A stretch of 64,000 bases of DNA from JAGQYH01 sp041393015 (GTDB lineage Bacteria > Bacteroidota > Bacteroidia > Chitinophagales > JADIYW01), in assembly GCA_041393015.1 (NCBI GenBank), contig JAWKKV010000001.1, forward strand, positions 1 to 64,000, in the 5' to 3' direction. Position 1 is the stretch's first letter. Every line of letters starts with the position of its first letter. The notes under the pieces were generated by a model. It had not been told where the DNA came from, ran no database searches, and saw only the letters and a list, made by a program, of their open reading frames with translations. Positions 51,896-61,032 of this stretch are shown here, piece after piece. A program made the translations under genes and the position numbers.

Positions 51896-53419
51896 TTACC
51901 CTATTGGTGTAGAATTTATTTCTAATAATTCTTCCATGTATTTTCGATCATTGGATAATCGAGGTACTTTATGCTGTCCACCTAACTTTCCTTTTAGTTT
52001 GAGCCATTCATAGAATAAGCCTTCTCTGGCAATGGCTAGTTTAGGAAGTGTCAAAGCCATATCCTTTTTTCGCTTAGCATCATAATCTGAATTCACCTCT
52101 TTTAAAGCATTATCAAGAATAATCATAAATTCATCGCAACTGGCTGGTCGAATTTCAAACTCAATCAACCATTGATGAGACGCTTTTCCATCGCCTTCAA
52201 AATAAACCGGCGCTACCGTAAATTCTTTGACATACGCTCCCGTAGATTCACAAGCTTTCTTAATAGCATAGTTGGCATTATCAATAATCACTTCCTCGCC
52301 AAATGCATTAATGAAGTGTTTCGTTCTCCCCGAAACTTTAACTCTAAACGGATAAACAGACGTAAATTGAACGGTATCTCCTACTTTATATCGCCAAAGA
52401 CCAGAATTTGTAGTGATTACCATCGCATAATTCTTCCCCACTTCTACTTCATTTAGCAAACAAGTTTTAGGATTTTCATCATCGTAATGACCCGTTGGTA
52501 TGAACTCATAGAAAATTCCGTTATTCAACGCTAACACCATATCATAGGCATTATTGTCATGTTGATAAGCAAAAAAACCTTCTGAGGCGTTATAGGTTTG
52601 ATAGTAATTTAAGTTAGGATCACCAATCAATTCTTTAAACGTCTCTCTATAGGGTTCAAAATTTACTCCTCCATGAATGTACAATTCCAAATTCGGCCAT
52701 ACTTCTTTAAGCGTATCTTTTCCTGTTTTTTCCAGAATTCGCTTAATCAATACAATCATCCAAGTGGGAACACCACCAATATTGGTGATGTTCTTAGGAA
52801 TGGTTTCTTCTGCAATTCTCTCAATTTTTGCTTCCCAATCATCCATCAATGCCACTGATAAATTAGGTGCTTTAAATATGGATGCCACGAATGGTTGATT
52901 GATGGCCATCACCGCTGAAACATCTCCATATTGAATGGATTTGTTAGACTCATGTGTTTTTTGACTACCGACCAGCACCAAACTTTTACCGGTAAAAAGC
53001 TTGGTGTTTGGATTATTGTGCGCATATACACACATCAAATCTCGTGGACCTCTATAGTGACACTCTTCTAGTGCTTCTTTGCTTACAGGAATATATTTGC
53101 TCTTATCGTCAGTAGTACCGCTAGATTTGGCAAACCATTTAATATCAGAATGCCAGGTTACATTTTGCTCCCCGTCAATTACTCTTTGTAAAAAAGGTTG
53201 GAAGGCTTCATATGTTACTACCGGTACTCTTTCTTGAAATTGTTGGATGGAAGTAATGGATTTGAAATCATATTGTTGCCCTATGACTGTGTTTTCCGCC
53301 ACTTTTATGAGATTTAAGAATAACTCCTCTTGCACGCCAATAGGGTCTTGAAGATATTTTTCAATCTTATTGATTCGAAACTTAAAATATTCGGTGGCGA
53401 TGCTTCCTAGTAGTTTCAA
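51896..53419 (-). CDS. GH3 auxin-responsive promoter family acyl-acid-amido synthetase
   Basis: An ANL-type adenylating enzyme of 507 residues. The ATP loop SSGTTDDKSKYIPVS and the later YNASEGFFAYQ and LWRYKVGDTVQFTS motifs are family hallmarks. Plant GH3 proteins join an acyl acid to an amino acid; bacterial members are largely uncharacterised. It is cytoplasmic, without a signal. The small exported protein gene at 53449-54195 and lptB lie upstream on the same strand. The substrate is unknown. Confidence 0.86.
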   Translation of the reverse strand: MKLLGSIATEYFKFRINKIEKYLQDPIGVQEELFLNLIKVAENTVIGQQYDFKSITSIQQFQERVPVVTYEAFQPFLQRVIDGEQNVTWHSDIKWFAKSSGTTDDKSKYIPVSKEALEECHYRGPRDLMCVYAHNNPNTKLFTGKSLVLVGSQKTHESNKSIQYGDVSAVMAINQPFVASIFKAPNLSVALMDDWEAKIERIAEETIPKNITNIGGVPTWMIVLIKRILEKTGKDTLKEVWPNLELYIHGGVNFEPYRETFKELIGDPNLNYYQTYNASEGFFAYQHDNNAYDMVLALNNGIFYEFIPTGHYDDENPKTCLLNEVEVGKNYAMVITTNSGLWRYKVGDTVQFTSVYPFRVKVSGRTKHFINAFGEEVIIDNANYAIKKACESTGAYVKEFTVAPVYFEGDGKASHQWLIEFEIRPASCDEFMIILDNALKEVNSDYDAKRKKDMALTLPKLAIAREGLFYEWLKLKGKLGGQHKVPRLSNDRKYMEELLEINSTPIG

Positions 53420-53448
53420 AACTTATGATTTTGCGTTATAAGTTACGT

Positions 53449-54195
53449 TTAATCTGTTTGATTCTGAAGTGAAAGCTTTTTTATGAAAGCTTCCTCATTT
53501 ATAATTTGATCTATATTCTTTTCTGAGAATTTTATAATATAATCCCTTCGTTTGTCTAAATTATCTTTCCTTTCATCAGCCTTATATTCGTTGTAAAGTA
53601 AATCATCTGTGATTAATAGTTTTTCTAGTAATTGATTGGTTACTTTAAATATTTGACCATTTACAGCATTTAAATTAACTATATATCCTTTTATTTCACT
53701 AGAACCTGTAATTCTTTTAAAAGGTCTTTCTGTGTTCCAATCTTTTGCAACATCCATTTCAAAATATAAAAATTTACCTTGGTTAGAAACTTCGATATAA
53801 ACATCATTCCTCCATGAAGTCCCAAAATTATTGTTTGGGCGATTTTCATTTCCAATAACCGTTGCCTCGGTATTGATGTAAATTTTTCCTTCAACAATAA
53901 TGGCATAATAAACTGCCTTCGGCTTTGTAATGCGCTCTGTCGTTGATCTTAGATATTCTTTATCATTAGCTTCTATATTTCTCAAATACATGTAACGCTT
54001 AAAGGAGTCTTTAAATAAAAAATCCGTTATGGTATCAATCTCATATGATATACTTGTATCAACCAATCCTAATCTCAAATCAGAAAATGTCCTGTATGCT
54101 CCATCTTGTGGAATCTTAAAATTATGTTGCGCATTTACGTTGATGAAAAAAAAGCATATAAAAAACAACATTATGGACTTAAAAATATTCATCAA
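53449..54195 (-). CDS. Exported protein of unknown function
   Basis: I do not recognise this family. A 248-residue protein with signal peptide MMNIFKSIMLFFICFFFINV ending near NAQ. The mature part is mixed alpha/beta with AYRTFSDLRLGLVDTS, KGYIVNLNAVNGQ and a charged C-terminal helix. The start overlaps the stop of lptB by four bases (ATGA), so it is translated together with the LPS-export ATPase. A role in the envelope is suggested by this coupling only. Confidence 0.55.
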   Translation of the reverse strand: MMNIFKSIMLFFICFFFINVNAQHNFKIPQDGAYRTFSDLRLGLVDTSISYEIDTITDFLFKDSFKRYMYLRNIEANDKEYLRSTTERITKPKAVYYAIIVEGKIYINTEATVIGNENRPNNNFGTSWRNDVYIEVSNQGKFLYFEMDVAKDWNTERPFKRITGSSEIKGYIVNLNAVNGQIFKVTNQLLEKLLITDDLLYNEYKADERKDNLDKRRDYIIKFSEKNIDQIINEEAFIKKLSLQNQTD

Positions 54196-54935
54196 TCCGC
54201 CTTTAACTGTTTCTTTTTCAATTCAAAGTTTTTGCCTAAATATACCCTTCTTACCGTTTCATCTGCGGCTAACTCTTCAGCAGTGCCATCTTTTAATATC
54301 TTGCCTTCAAACAATAGATAAGCTCTATCCGTAATGGAAAGCGTTTCCTGAACATTATGGTCGGTAATTAAAATGCCAATATTCTTAAATTTTAATTTCG
54401 CTACAATCTCTTGAATATCTTCCACGGCGATAGGGTCAATTCCGGCAAAGGGTTCGTCTAATAAAATAAATTTAGGTTCAGCGGCTAATGCTCTGGCAAT
54501 TTCTGTTCTCCGCCTTTCGCCTCCCGATAAAACCTTTCCTTTACTTTTTCGTACTCTTTCTAAACCAAATTCATCGATCAATTCTTCCAATTTTAATTTC
54601 TGAACCTTCTTAGAATAGCCGCTAAATTCTAAAATAGCTTTGATATTATCTTCTACACTTAAATCTCTAAAAACTGAATTTTCTTGCGGTAAATAGCCGA
54701 TACCCATTTTAGCTCTTTTGTACATCGCCTTTTTGGTAATCTCTTCTTCATCAACGTAAACCTTGCCTTTATCCGGTTGAATCAAACCAACAATCATATA
54801 AAATGAAGTGGTTTTACCAGCTCCATTGGGCCCTAACAAACCCACAATTTCTCCTTGATTAACTTCAATAGAAACTTCGTTAACCACTTTTCGGCCACCG
54901 TATGATTTTATTAAATTGTTTGACTTTAATTGCAT
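54192..54935 (-). CDS. lptB: LPS export ABC transporter ATP-binding protein
   Basis: The ATPase that drives LptB2FG, extracting lipopolysaccharide from the inner membrane. The 247 residues have GPNGAGKTT (35-43), the Q-loop PQENSVF, the signature LSGGERRR, Walker B FILLDEPFAGIDP, and the switch His in ITDHNVQETL. The length is as expected. LptF and LptG are not in the window. A good promoter lies just upstream, and a four-base overlap couples it to the next gene. Confidence 0.93.
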   Translation of the reverse strand: MQLKSNNLIKSYGGRKVVNEVSIEVNQGEIVGLLGPNGAGKTTSFYMIVGLIQPDKGKVYVDEEEITKKAMYKRAKMGIGYLPQENSVFRDLSVEDNIKAILEFSGYSKKVQKLKLEELIDEFGLERVRKSKGKVLSGGERRRTEIARALAAEPKFILLDEPFAGIDPIAVEDIQEIVAKLKFKNIGILITDHNVQETLSITDRAYLLFEGKILKDGTAEELAADETVRRVYLGKNFELKKKQLKAD

Positions 54936-54943
54936 AGCTGTGT

Positions 54944-54972
54944 CAAATATAACGGATGTTTTAAATTATCAA
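54944..54972 (-). promoter_or_regulatory. lptB promoter (TTG-N18-TATATTTG)
   Basis: The minus strand reads TTG at 54972-54970, then 18 bases, then TATATTTG ending at 54944. The lptB ATG follows eight bases later, so the leader would be very short. Confidence 0.6.
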
Positions 54973-55016
54973 CGTTCAATTCTCAAAATCTATGTTGAAT
55001 TAACAGTACCTGCTCT

Positions 55017-55088
55017 TTAACCACAAAGCACTCAAAGAAGTCGCTAAGGTCACAAAGAAAATTAATCATTGATAACTAATCACTAATC
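55017..55088. repeat. AACCACAAAG dispersed repeat with CTAATCA tandem
   Basis: AACCACAAAGCACTCAAAG and GCTAAGGTCACAAAG match the repeat at 41505-41605. ACTAATCACTAATCACTA follows at the 3' end of recJ. Confidence 0.6.
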
Positions 55089-55089
55089 A

Positions 55090-56784
55090 CTACCTAATAT
55101 CCTTCACCATCATTTCAATATTCTTGTAGTCTTTCCACTCATTCATCTGTAACTGATAGCAAATGTCAAATTGAGTTTTTCGCTGTATGTATTCTAATTT
55201 AGGTGCCATTCCAAAAGCAATACCCTTCATGTTACGCTGCCCAGATTTAAAAACCTCCACCTTTAAATGAGCTTCTTTTACAATTCTTGAATTACCGCTA
55301 TCTCTAACATCTCTGGTTACAAAAACAGGTCGCATATTGCCTGGCCCAAATGGTGCGAATTGCTCTACAATATTGAAAAATTTATCATCAATAACACTAA
55401 ATTCAAGTTCTGCATCAATTTCAATTACCGGCGTTAAACTTGCTTCTTTAATGGTAGATGATACTACTTCTTCAAACTTTTGGATAAATCCGGGAATTTG
55501 TTCTTCGGTTAGTGTCATTCCAGCAGCATATTTATGACCTCCAAATTGTATCAAATGATCTTCGCAGGCTTCTAATGCATCGTATAAGTTGAATCCCTTT
55601 ACTGACCTTGCACTACCCACTATTTTACCATTAGAACTCGTTAACACTACCGTTGGTTTGTAGTAGTTTTCAATTAGTCTTGAAGCGACTATTCCAATAA
55701 CGCCTTTGTGCCAATCTTCTTGATAGACTACAGTACTTTTCTTGCTTAAGAAAGATAAATCATCTTTCAGCATATCTAATGCGCTCTCGGTAATATCTTT
55801 ATCAAGATCTCGCCTAGTTAAATTATGATCGTTAATTTCTATCGCCTTCTCTAATGCCTTATCGGCATTCTCTTCCAACAGTAATTCTACAGCATAGTTT
55901 GCATGTTTAATTCTACCGGCTGCATTTATTCTCGGAGCAATCACAAAAACCAAATCCGTAATATTTAATATTTTATCACATTGGGCTGTTCTCAACAAAG
56001 CTTTTATCCCTGCACGAGGATGCTTATTGATCAACTCTAAACCAAAATAAGTCAACACTCTATTCTCTCCGGTAATGGGAACTATATCTGCAGAAATACT
56101 GATGGCCAATAAATCTAAAAGATCATACACTTTCCCTTCATCAATATTATTCTTGGTGGCGAATGCTTGAATTAATTTAAACCCGATGCCACAACCACTT
56201 AATTCTTTGTATGGATAATTACAATCTTTCCTTTTGGGATCTAAAACGGCTATTGCTGCCGGAATCTCATCATTGGGTAAATGGTGATCGCAAATAATAT
56301 AATCAATGCCCTTTTCCTTAGCATAGTTTACTTTTTCTACTGCTTTAATACCACAATCTAAAGCAATAATCAAACTATAACCATTGTCTTTAGCAAAATC
56401 TATACTGGCGGTTGAAATGCCATAACCTTCTTTGTATCTATCTGGCTGATAATGTCCCAAGTCTTCTAGAAGATCCTTAAAAAAGGTAAATACCAATGCT
56501 ACCGAAGTAGTGCCATCTACATCGTAATCTCCGTACACTAAAACCCTTTCTTTCTTTTGAATGGCCAATTCTATTCTAGCAATGGCAGCGTCCATATCTT
56601 TCATTAAGAATGGGTCATGCAGATCACTCAACTTTGGTCGGAAGAATTTAAAGGCCTCGTCATAAGTGGTAATGCCTCTCGAAACCAACAATCTACATAA
56701 CAGCGGATTTATTTTAAGGGATTGATGCAATGCTTCAACTGCTGCTTCATCTACTTCTTTAACTTCCCAACGATATTCTTGCAT
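55090..56784 (-). CDS. recJ: Single-stranded-DNA exonuclease RecJ
   Basis: A 5'-3' exonuclease that acts in mismatch repair and RecFOR recombination. The 564 residues carry the DHH metal site: YGDYDVDGTTS (about 84-94), LDCGIKAV, and CDHHLP with DHH. DHHA1 follows with IQFGGHKYAAGMT, and the C-terminal OB domain closes the protein. The length is normal. It stands in the same strand block as the toxin-antitoxin pair. mutL is 4 kb further on. Confidence 0.94.
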   Translation of the reverse strand: MQEYRWEVKEVDEAAVEALHQSLKINPLLCRLLVSRGITTYDEAFKFFRPKLSDLHDPFLMKDMDAAIARIELAIQKKERVLVYGDYDVDGTTSVALVFTFFKDLLEDLGHYQPDRYKEGYGISTASIDFAKDNGYSLIIALDCGIKAVEKVNYAKEKGIDYIICDHHLPNDEIPAAIAVLDPKRKDCNYPYKELSGCGIGFKLIQAFATKNNIDEGKVYDLLDLLAISISADIVPITGENRVLTYFGLELINKHPRAGIKALLRTAQCDKILNITDLVFVIAPRINAAGRIKHANYAVELLLEENADKALEKAIEINDHNLTRRDLDKDITESALDMLKDDLSFLSKKSTVVYQEDWHKGVIGIVASRLIENYYKPTVVLTSSNGKIVGSARSVKGFNLYDALEACEDHLIQFGGHKYAAGMTLTEEQIPGFIQKFEEVVSSTIKEASLTPVIEIDAELEFSVIDDKFFNIVEQFAPFGPGNMRPVFVTRDVRDSGNSRIVKEAHLKVEVFKSGQRNMKGIAFGMAPKLEYIQRKTQFDICYQLQMNEWKDYKNIEMMVKDIR

Positions 56785-56896
56785 TTTTTAAAATTAGTGA
56801 TTAATCTATTTATATATAGAGTAGATGAAGTATAATATTCCATAAAAATGAAGAAAAAATAATCCCATTTACTTAGGAAAGAGAAACATTAATGGT

Positions 56897-57202
56897 TTAA
56901 TCCAGCTTTAATTTTCTTTTAGATAAATCTCTAGCATTATGATGTATAGTTAAAATATCAACTTGATTTTCAGAAACAATTGTATAGATAATTCTATAAT
57001 TCCCTTCAATTAATTCTCTGATCTTAGGAAGGTTAATCTCAGGAACAATTCTTCCACTATTGTTATGAGTTTTTAGAATTTCCGTCCTAGATCTAATTCT
57101 CCCTACTTGTAACTTGGCATATGCTTTAGAATCCTTTGAAATAAATTCAGCAATACTTTTTAGATCATTTATTGCCTGTATCGTCCAGTTTATTTGAACC
57201 AT
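56897..57202 (-). CDS. ParE/RelE-family toxin
   Basis: A 101-residue toxin-fold protein. The WTIQAINDLKSIAEFISKDS start, the RIVPEINLPKIRELIEGNYRI core with its conserved Arg, and VDILTIHHNARDL near the end fit ParE (gyrase poison) better than RelE (mRNA interferase). The target is not shown. It overlaps the upstream antitoxin gene by 13 bases, the usual arrangement. Confidence 0.85.
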   Translation of the reverse strand: MVQINWTIQAINDLKSIAEFISKDSKAYAKLQVGRIRSRTEILKTHNNSGRIVPEINLPKIRELIEGNYRIIYTIVSENQVDILTIHHNARDLSKRKLKLD

Positions 57203-57372
57203 AAATCAATCTCCTTATCCAATTGTGCTTCAGATATAACATTCCCCTTTTCAGATTGCTTTATTCCTTCTTCAATTTTTTCAACTAAAATTAGTCTTTC
57301 AACTAACTCATCAATAGAAAATTCTTCGGGAAAATTCTCAATCTGAGCTTTTAATTTTGTCTTAGTCAACAT
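57190..57372 (-). CDS. Antitoxin of the ParE-type module
   Basis: A 60-residue, mostly helical acidic protein (FPEEFSIDELVERLILVEKIEEGIKQ) typical of small antitoxins that lack a clear DNA-binding domain. It precedes and overlaps the toxin gene by 13 bases. It ends with a short amphipathic EIDLWFK that may be the toxin-binding tail. No separate promoter element is evident. Confidence 0.82.
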   Translation of the reverse strand: MLTKTKLKAQIENFPEEFSIDELVERLILVEKIEEGIKQSEKGNVISEAQLDKEIDLWFK

Positions 57373-57410
57373 AATTTATATTATTTATGGTTATTCTTAA
57401 ATGTACTAAT

Positions 57411-60371
57411 TTATTTCTCAAAAATATCATAAATCGCTTGATGCATCTGTGTTCTACTGCTTTCTGTAATTAGTTTTTTATTGTCGGCTGTTGGATGTAT
57501 TCTATTAGACAGAAATACAAAGATGAGATCGTTTTCAGGATCGGCGAACGCCATTGTACCCGTAAAACCGGTGTGGCCAAAAGAAGCCAATGAAGCACTG
57601 GCACAAGCACTTCCCCATCTTCCATCCGGATCAGGTTTATCAAATCCAATACCTCTTCTACTATCTTCATAAGGTGCTGATGTAAAAGTTTTTATGGTGG
57701 TACTATCTAAATATTTTCTACCACCATAAACGCCACCATTTAAAAGCATTTGCATAAATTTTGCCAAATCGTTGGCATTGCTAAAAATCCCGGCATGACC
57801 TCCAATACCGCCCATCATGGCTGCTCCCGGATCGTGAACATAACCATGAATGGTTCTTCCTCTAAATATTTTTTCTGTTTCTGTCGGAACAATTTCACGT
57901 AATTTGAATCCGGCTTCTAAAGGCAAATAAGTCGTTTTATTCATACCCATTGGATCATACAATAACTCTTGCACCAAATCTTCAATAGGTCGCTGGTACA
58001 ATTTTTCAATCACCAACATCATATAATAAAATCCAAGATCACTGTATTTATATCCTTTCTGTGGACGCAATTCTGAATTGTGAATCTGCGACCAAATACT
58101 ATCTTGATAAACAAATGAGCAGTAAAGATCATTGCAAACGATGATTGGAAAATCTTCACTTTTGCTTTTTTGATATACTTCCGGATCTACTGATTTTTTG
58201 TCATCTAGTGTTTCTAAATAAAAAGGAATCCATGGCCAAAGTCCGGATTGATGCGCCAACATTTCTTTGATGATTAAGTCCTTTTTATTGCAGCCTTCCG
58301 GTAAATCAATATACTCTCCAAGTGTTTTATCGATGTCTAACTTTCCGTCTTCAACCAATTTCATCACCAAAGCTGTTGAAGCCACAATTTTAGTAATGGA
58401 GGCTATGTCGTACAAATCGCTATTCTTGACAGAAACTCCATTTTTATCATAGGTATGACGACCAAAAGATCGCTCATAAATAACTTGTCCATTTTTCGCT
58501 ACCAATACCTGACAGCCAGGTGTAGCTTTAATACTTAATGTAGCTTCTATAATGGAATCAAGCTTCGCAAAATCAGATGAGGAATAACCCAACTCTCTAA
58601 TATTTCCATATTTCAATCGAATAGGCTCAACGGTATATTTACCTTCTCCAAATTTATATTCACCAGCAGAAATGGGCAATTTACCTGTAGCTTTTCTACC
58701 ACCAAAGATTACTTGTGCCGCTAAATCTTGTGCTTCATCTGATGCTTCATAAGCCACAATCAATTCTTTCCAACCCGGAAATTTAATTAAACTGTATGGA
58801 GAGCCAAAAACGGTTAAAATCGCATTGTCTTTTTTTGAAAGCTGACCTAAGAATTTTTCCGTATTTGTTGAAATCCCATATTGTTTACTGGCATAACGGC
58901 TCATATCCAAAGTGTTAGCCAAAACATAATCGTAGCGCTCCAAAACTTTTAAAGTTTTTTCAAATTGACTCCATTCTTCATTTTTTCCAAGATAAAAATG
59001 GTCTACATTCTCATAATTGTCTAACATTTTAGTGAATGGAGTAGCACTTTTTGCTCCTATAGTGATGGATGCGATTCTTTTATTTTCCAATGCCATGATT
59101 GGAATGGTATTTCCTGAATCTCTCACCACCGTAATAGCCGCTTCAATCAATTTGGTTTGAATACGTTTTGCTTCTTCTGTGTTTAAATCTGCCACTACAC
59201 GATCAACTTGCAATGAATCGAATTGCTGGATGCCCACCCATTGCTTCGCCATTAAAATTTTCTTGACACTCTTATTTAGGTCAGCCTCCGAATACAAACC
59301 TTTGCTGTACGCGGTCTTCATTTGATTAACAGCAGCTTTTACATTATCCGGAAAAAGTAAAACATCATTTCCTGCCAAAAACGCTTTTACAGACGACTCT
59401 CCTACTGCCAAATTTTTAGTAATCCCTTTCATTTGTAAGGCGTCAGTAAAAATCAAACCATTAAAACCTAATTCCTCTTTTAACAATCCGGTTACTATTT
59501 TTCGGGAAACGGTTGAAGGTGAATTTAAAGTGGAATCTAAAGCCGGAATATTAAGGTGCGCCACCATCATACTGCTGACACCATTATTGGTTAATTCTCT
59601 AAATGGATACAACTCAATACTATCTAATCTTTGGCGATCGTGCAGAATAACGGGTAAATCTTTATGAGAATCGACATCGGTATCTCCATGACCAGGAAAA
59701 TGTTTCGCACAAGCCATGATGTTTTCTTTCTGCAAACCATTCATGTAAGCAATTCCCTTCTTCGATACATTCTCTCTGTTTTCTCCGAAAGATCGATCGT
59801 TAATGACAGGATTATTAGGGTTATTGTTGACGTCTACTACCGGAGCAAAATTCACATGAATTCCCATTCTTTTGTGCTGGCGACCAATTTCCCTTCCCAT
59901 TTCATAAATCAGTTCATCATCTTGAATGGCACCTAACAATAATTGTCTCGGGTATGAAATTGTGCTATCCAAACGCATACCTAAACCCCATTCAGCATCA
60001 ATACCAATCATTAATGGATATTTTGCCACATTTTGATATCTATTGGTTAGTTCAATTTGTTTGGCAGGATTCCCTTGAAAAAAAATCAAACCTCCTAAGT
60101 GATATTGTTTGATTTCGTATTCTAAAGATTTATAATTTTCTTCCGATTGATTGGAATAAGCAGCTACCATAAATAACTGACCAATCTTTTCTTCAACGCT
60201 CATCTGTTGAAGTATTGAATCGGCCCATTGATCATCGGCATGCATAAAAGGCGGATAATAATGTTTTTCCTGATGGGTATAGTGGTTTATTGATGGCGCA
60301 GCTTTTTCAGCTCCCGGATAAATGTTTAATGCCGTTAGTATAAATATTAGTATCGTCTTCACAAATTTCAA
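57411..60371 (-). CDS. GH3 beta-N-acetylhexosaminidase-like enzyme fused to a serine beta-lactamase-like domain
   Basis: An exported 986-residue fusion. After a signal peptide, residues about 50-390 are a NagZ-like GH3 domain: KHFPGHGDTDVDSH at 223-236, with the likely acid/base His, and Asp310 in IFTDALQMKG as nucleophile. A GH3 C-terminal domain follows (to about 575). From about 600 the class C beta-lactamase/PBP fold appears, with SITK (Ser-x-x-Lys), YSDLG as the Tyr motif and HTGFTG. Such a protein could trim muropeptides from both the sugar and peptide ends in the periplasm. The fusion is known in Bacteroidota. Confidence 0.9.
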   Translation of the reverse strand: MKFVKTILIFILTALNIYPGAEKAAPSINHYTHQEKHYYPPFMHADDQWADSILQQMSVEEKIGQLFMVAAYSNQSEENYKSLEYEIKQYHLGGLIFFQGNPAKQIELTNRYQNVAKYPLMIGIDAEWGLGMRLDSTISYPRQLLLGAIQDDELIYEMGREIGRQHKRMGIHVNFAPVVDVNNNPNNPVINDRSFGENRENVSKKGIAYMNGLQKENIMACAKHFPGHGDTDVDSHKDLPVILHDRQRLDSIELYPFRELTNNGVSSMMVAHLNIPALDSTLNSPSTVSRKIVTGLLKEELGFNGLIFTDALQMKGITKNLAVGESSVKAFLAGNDVLLFPDNVKAAVNQMKTAYSKGLYSEADLNKSVKKILMAKQWVGIQQFDSLQVDRVVADLNTEEAKRIQTKLIEAAITVVRDSGNTIPIMALENKRIASITIGAKSATPFTKMLDNYENVDHFYLGKNEEWSQFEKTLKVLERYDYVLANTLDMSRYASKQYGISTNTEKFLGQLSKKDNAILTVFGSPYSLIKFPGWKELIVAYEASDEAQDLAAQVIFGGRKATGKLPISAGEYKFGEGKYTVEPIRLKYGNIRELGYSSSDFAKLDSIIEATLSIKATPGCQVLVAKNGQVIYERSFGRHTYDKNGVSVKNSDLYDIASITKIVASTALVMKLVEDGKLDIDKTLGEYIDLPEGCNKKDLIIKEMLAHQSGLWPWIPFYLETLDDKKSVDPEVYQKSKSEDFPIIVCNDLYCSFVYQDSIWSQIHNSELRPQKGYKYSDLGFYYMMLVIEKLYQRPIEDLVQELLYDPMGMNKTTYLPLEAGFKLREIVPTETEKIFRGRTIHGYVHDPGAAMMGGIGGHAGIFSNANDLAKFMQMLLNGGVYGGRKYLDSTTIKTFTSAPYEDSRRGIGFDKPDPDGRWGSACASASLASFGHTGFTGTMAFADPENDLIFVFLSNRIHPTADNKKLITESSRTQMHQAIYDIFEK

Positions 60372-60757
60372 TTATTTTGAATATAAATTAGCCCTTTCTC
60401 CAATCTCAAAGTTTAGCGATTGCTTTACTATTCCTATCAAAAACTTTTCCACATTTTTTAATGAATGAATGTGTGAATGATATAATGCGATAATGATTTA
60501 ATTGTTGTTCACTTTTACGATGCTTCCAATTTATTTCTATCTTAAGTGGTTTAATTCTAAAAAAATCTTTGACGTTGATTTCTCTCATCTTAAATTAACC
60601 CATCCTAACGTTAAAGTATAATCACAATAAATTATTCGCCCATTATCGCATTCACGTATTATCGTATTAAAGCATTACTATACTATCAAGTCCACTTTTT
60701 TACATTTTTTAGACAATTCAATTAAACTATCTTTACGGCTATAACGTATATAGGTGT
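60372..60757. other. 386-base spacer upstream of the small membrane protein
   Basis: There is no convincing gene. The spacer holds degenerate CATTATCGCATTA-like units in both orientations (about 60455-60500 and 60645-60685), related to those at 33131. A -7-like TATCTTTA at 60728-60735 lies 22 bases before the small membrane protein start. Confidence 0.55.
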
Positions 60758-61015
60758 ATGGGTTTTAGATTTTTTTTAAAGACACGTCAACCAAGAGGTT
60801 TTAATTATAAGCCGCTTTACTTCGATGAGCGAAAAGAGAAGTTAAAAGAATTGGAAGAACGTGTAAAAGCTGAAAACGAAGGTAAAATACCAACTCGATA
60901 TCAATTAAAGTTTGATAGAAAGCATGGTGTGGCCAAAAGCAACCAATATGCTAATTTACGTATCGTTGCCATTGTTGTCATCTTAACAGCAATTGTATAT
61001 TTTTTATTAAGATAG
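60758..61015 (+). CDS. Small C-terminally anchored membrane protein
   Basis: An 85-residue protein with a basic start (MGFRFFLKTRQPRGFNYKPL), a charged helix (DERKEKLKELEERVKAENEG) and one C-terminal membrane span (LRIVAIVVILTAIVYFLL). I know similar short proteins upstream of mutL in Bacteroidota but no function for them. It ends 17 bases before mutL, so the two are probably one transcript. Confidence 0.75.
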   Translation: MGFRFFLKTRQPRGFNYKPLYFDERKEKLKELEERVKAENEGKIPTRYQLKFDRKHGVAKSNQYANLRIVAIVVILTAIVYFLLR

Positions 61016-61032
61016 AAATTGGTGCTTAAAGC

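Noticed and set aside
60406..60588. 60-codon minus-strand frame
   Set aside because: No signal, domain or conservation cue, and it lies in a spacer of degenerate repeats.
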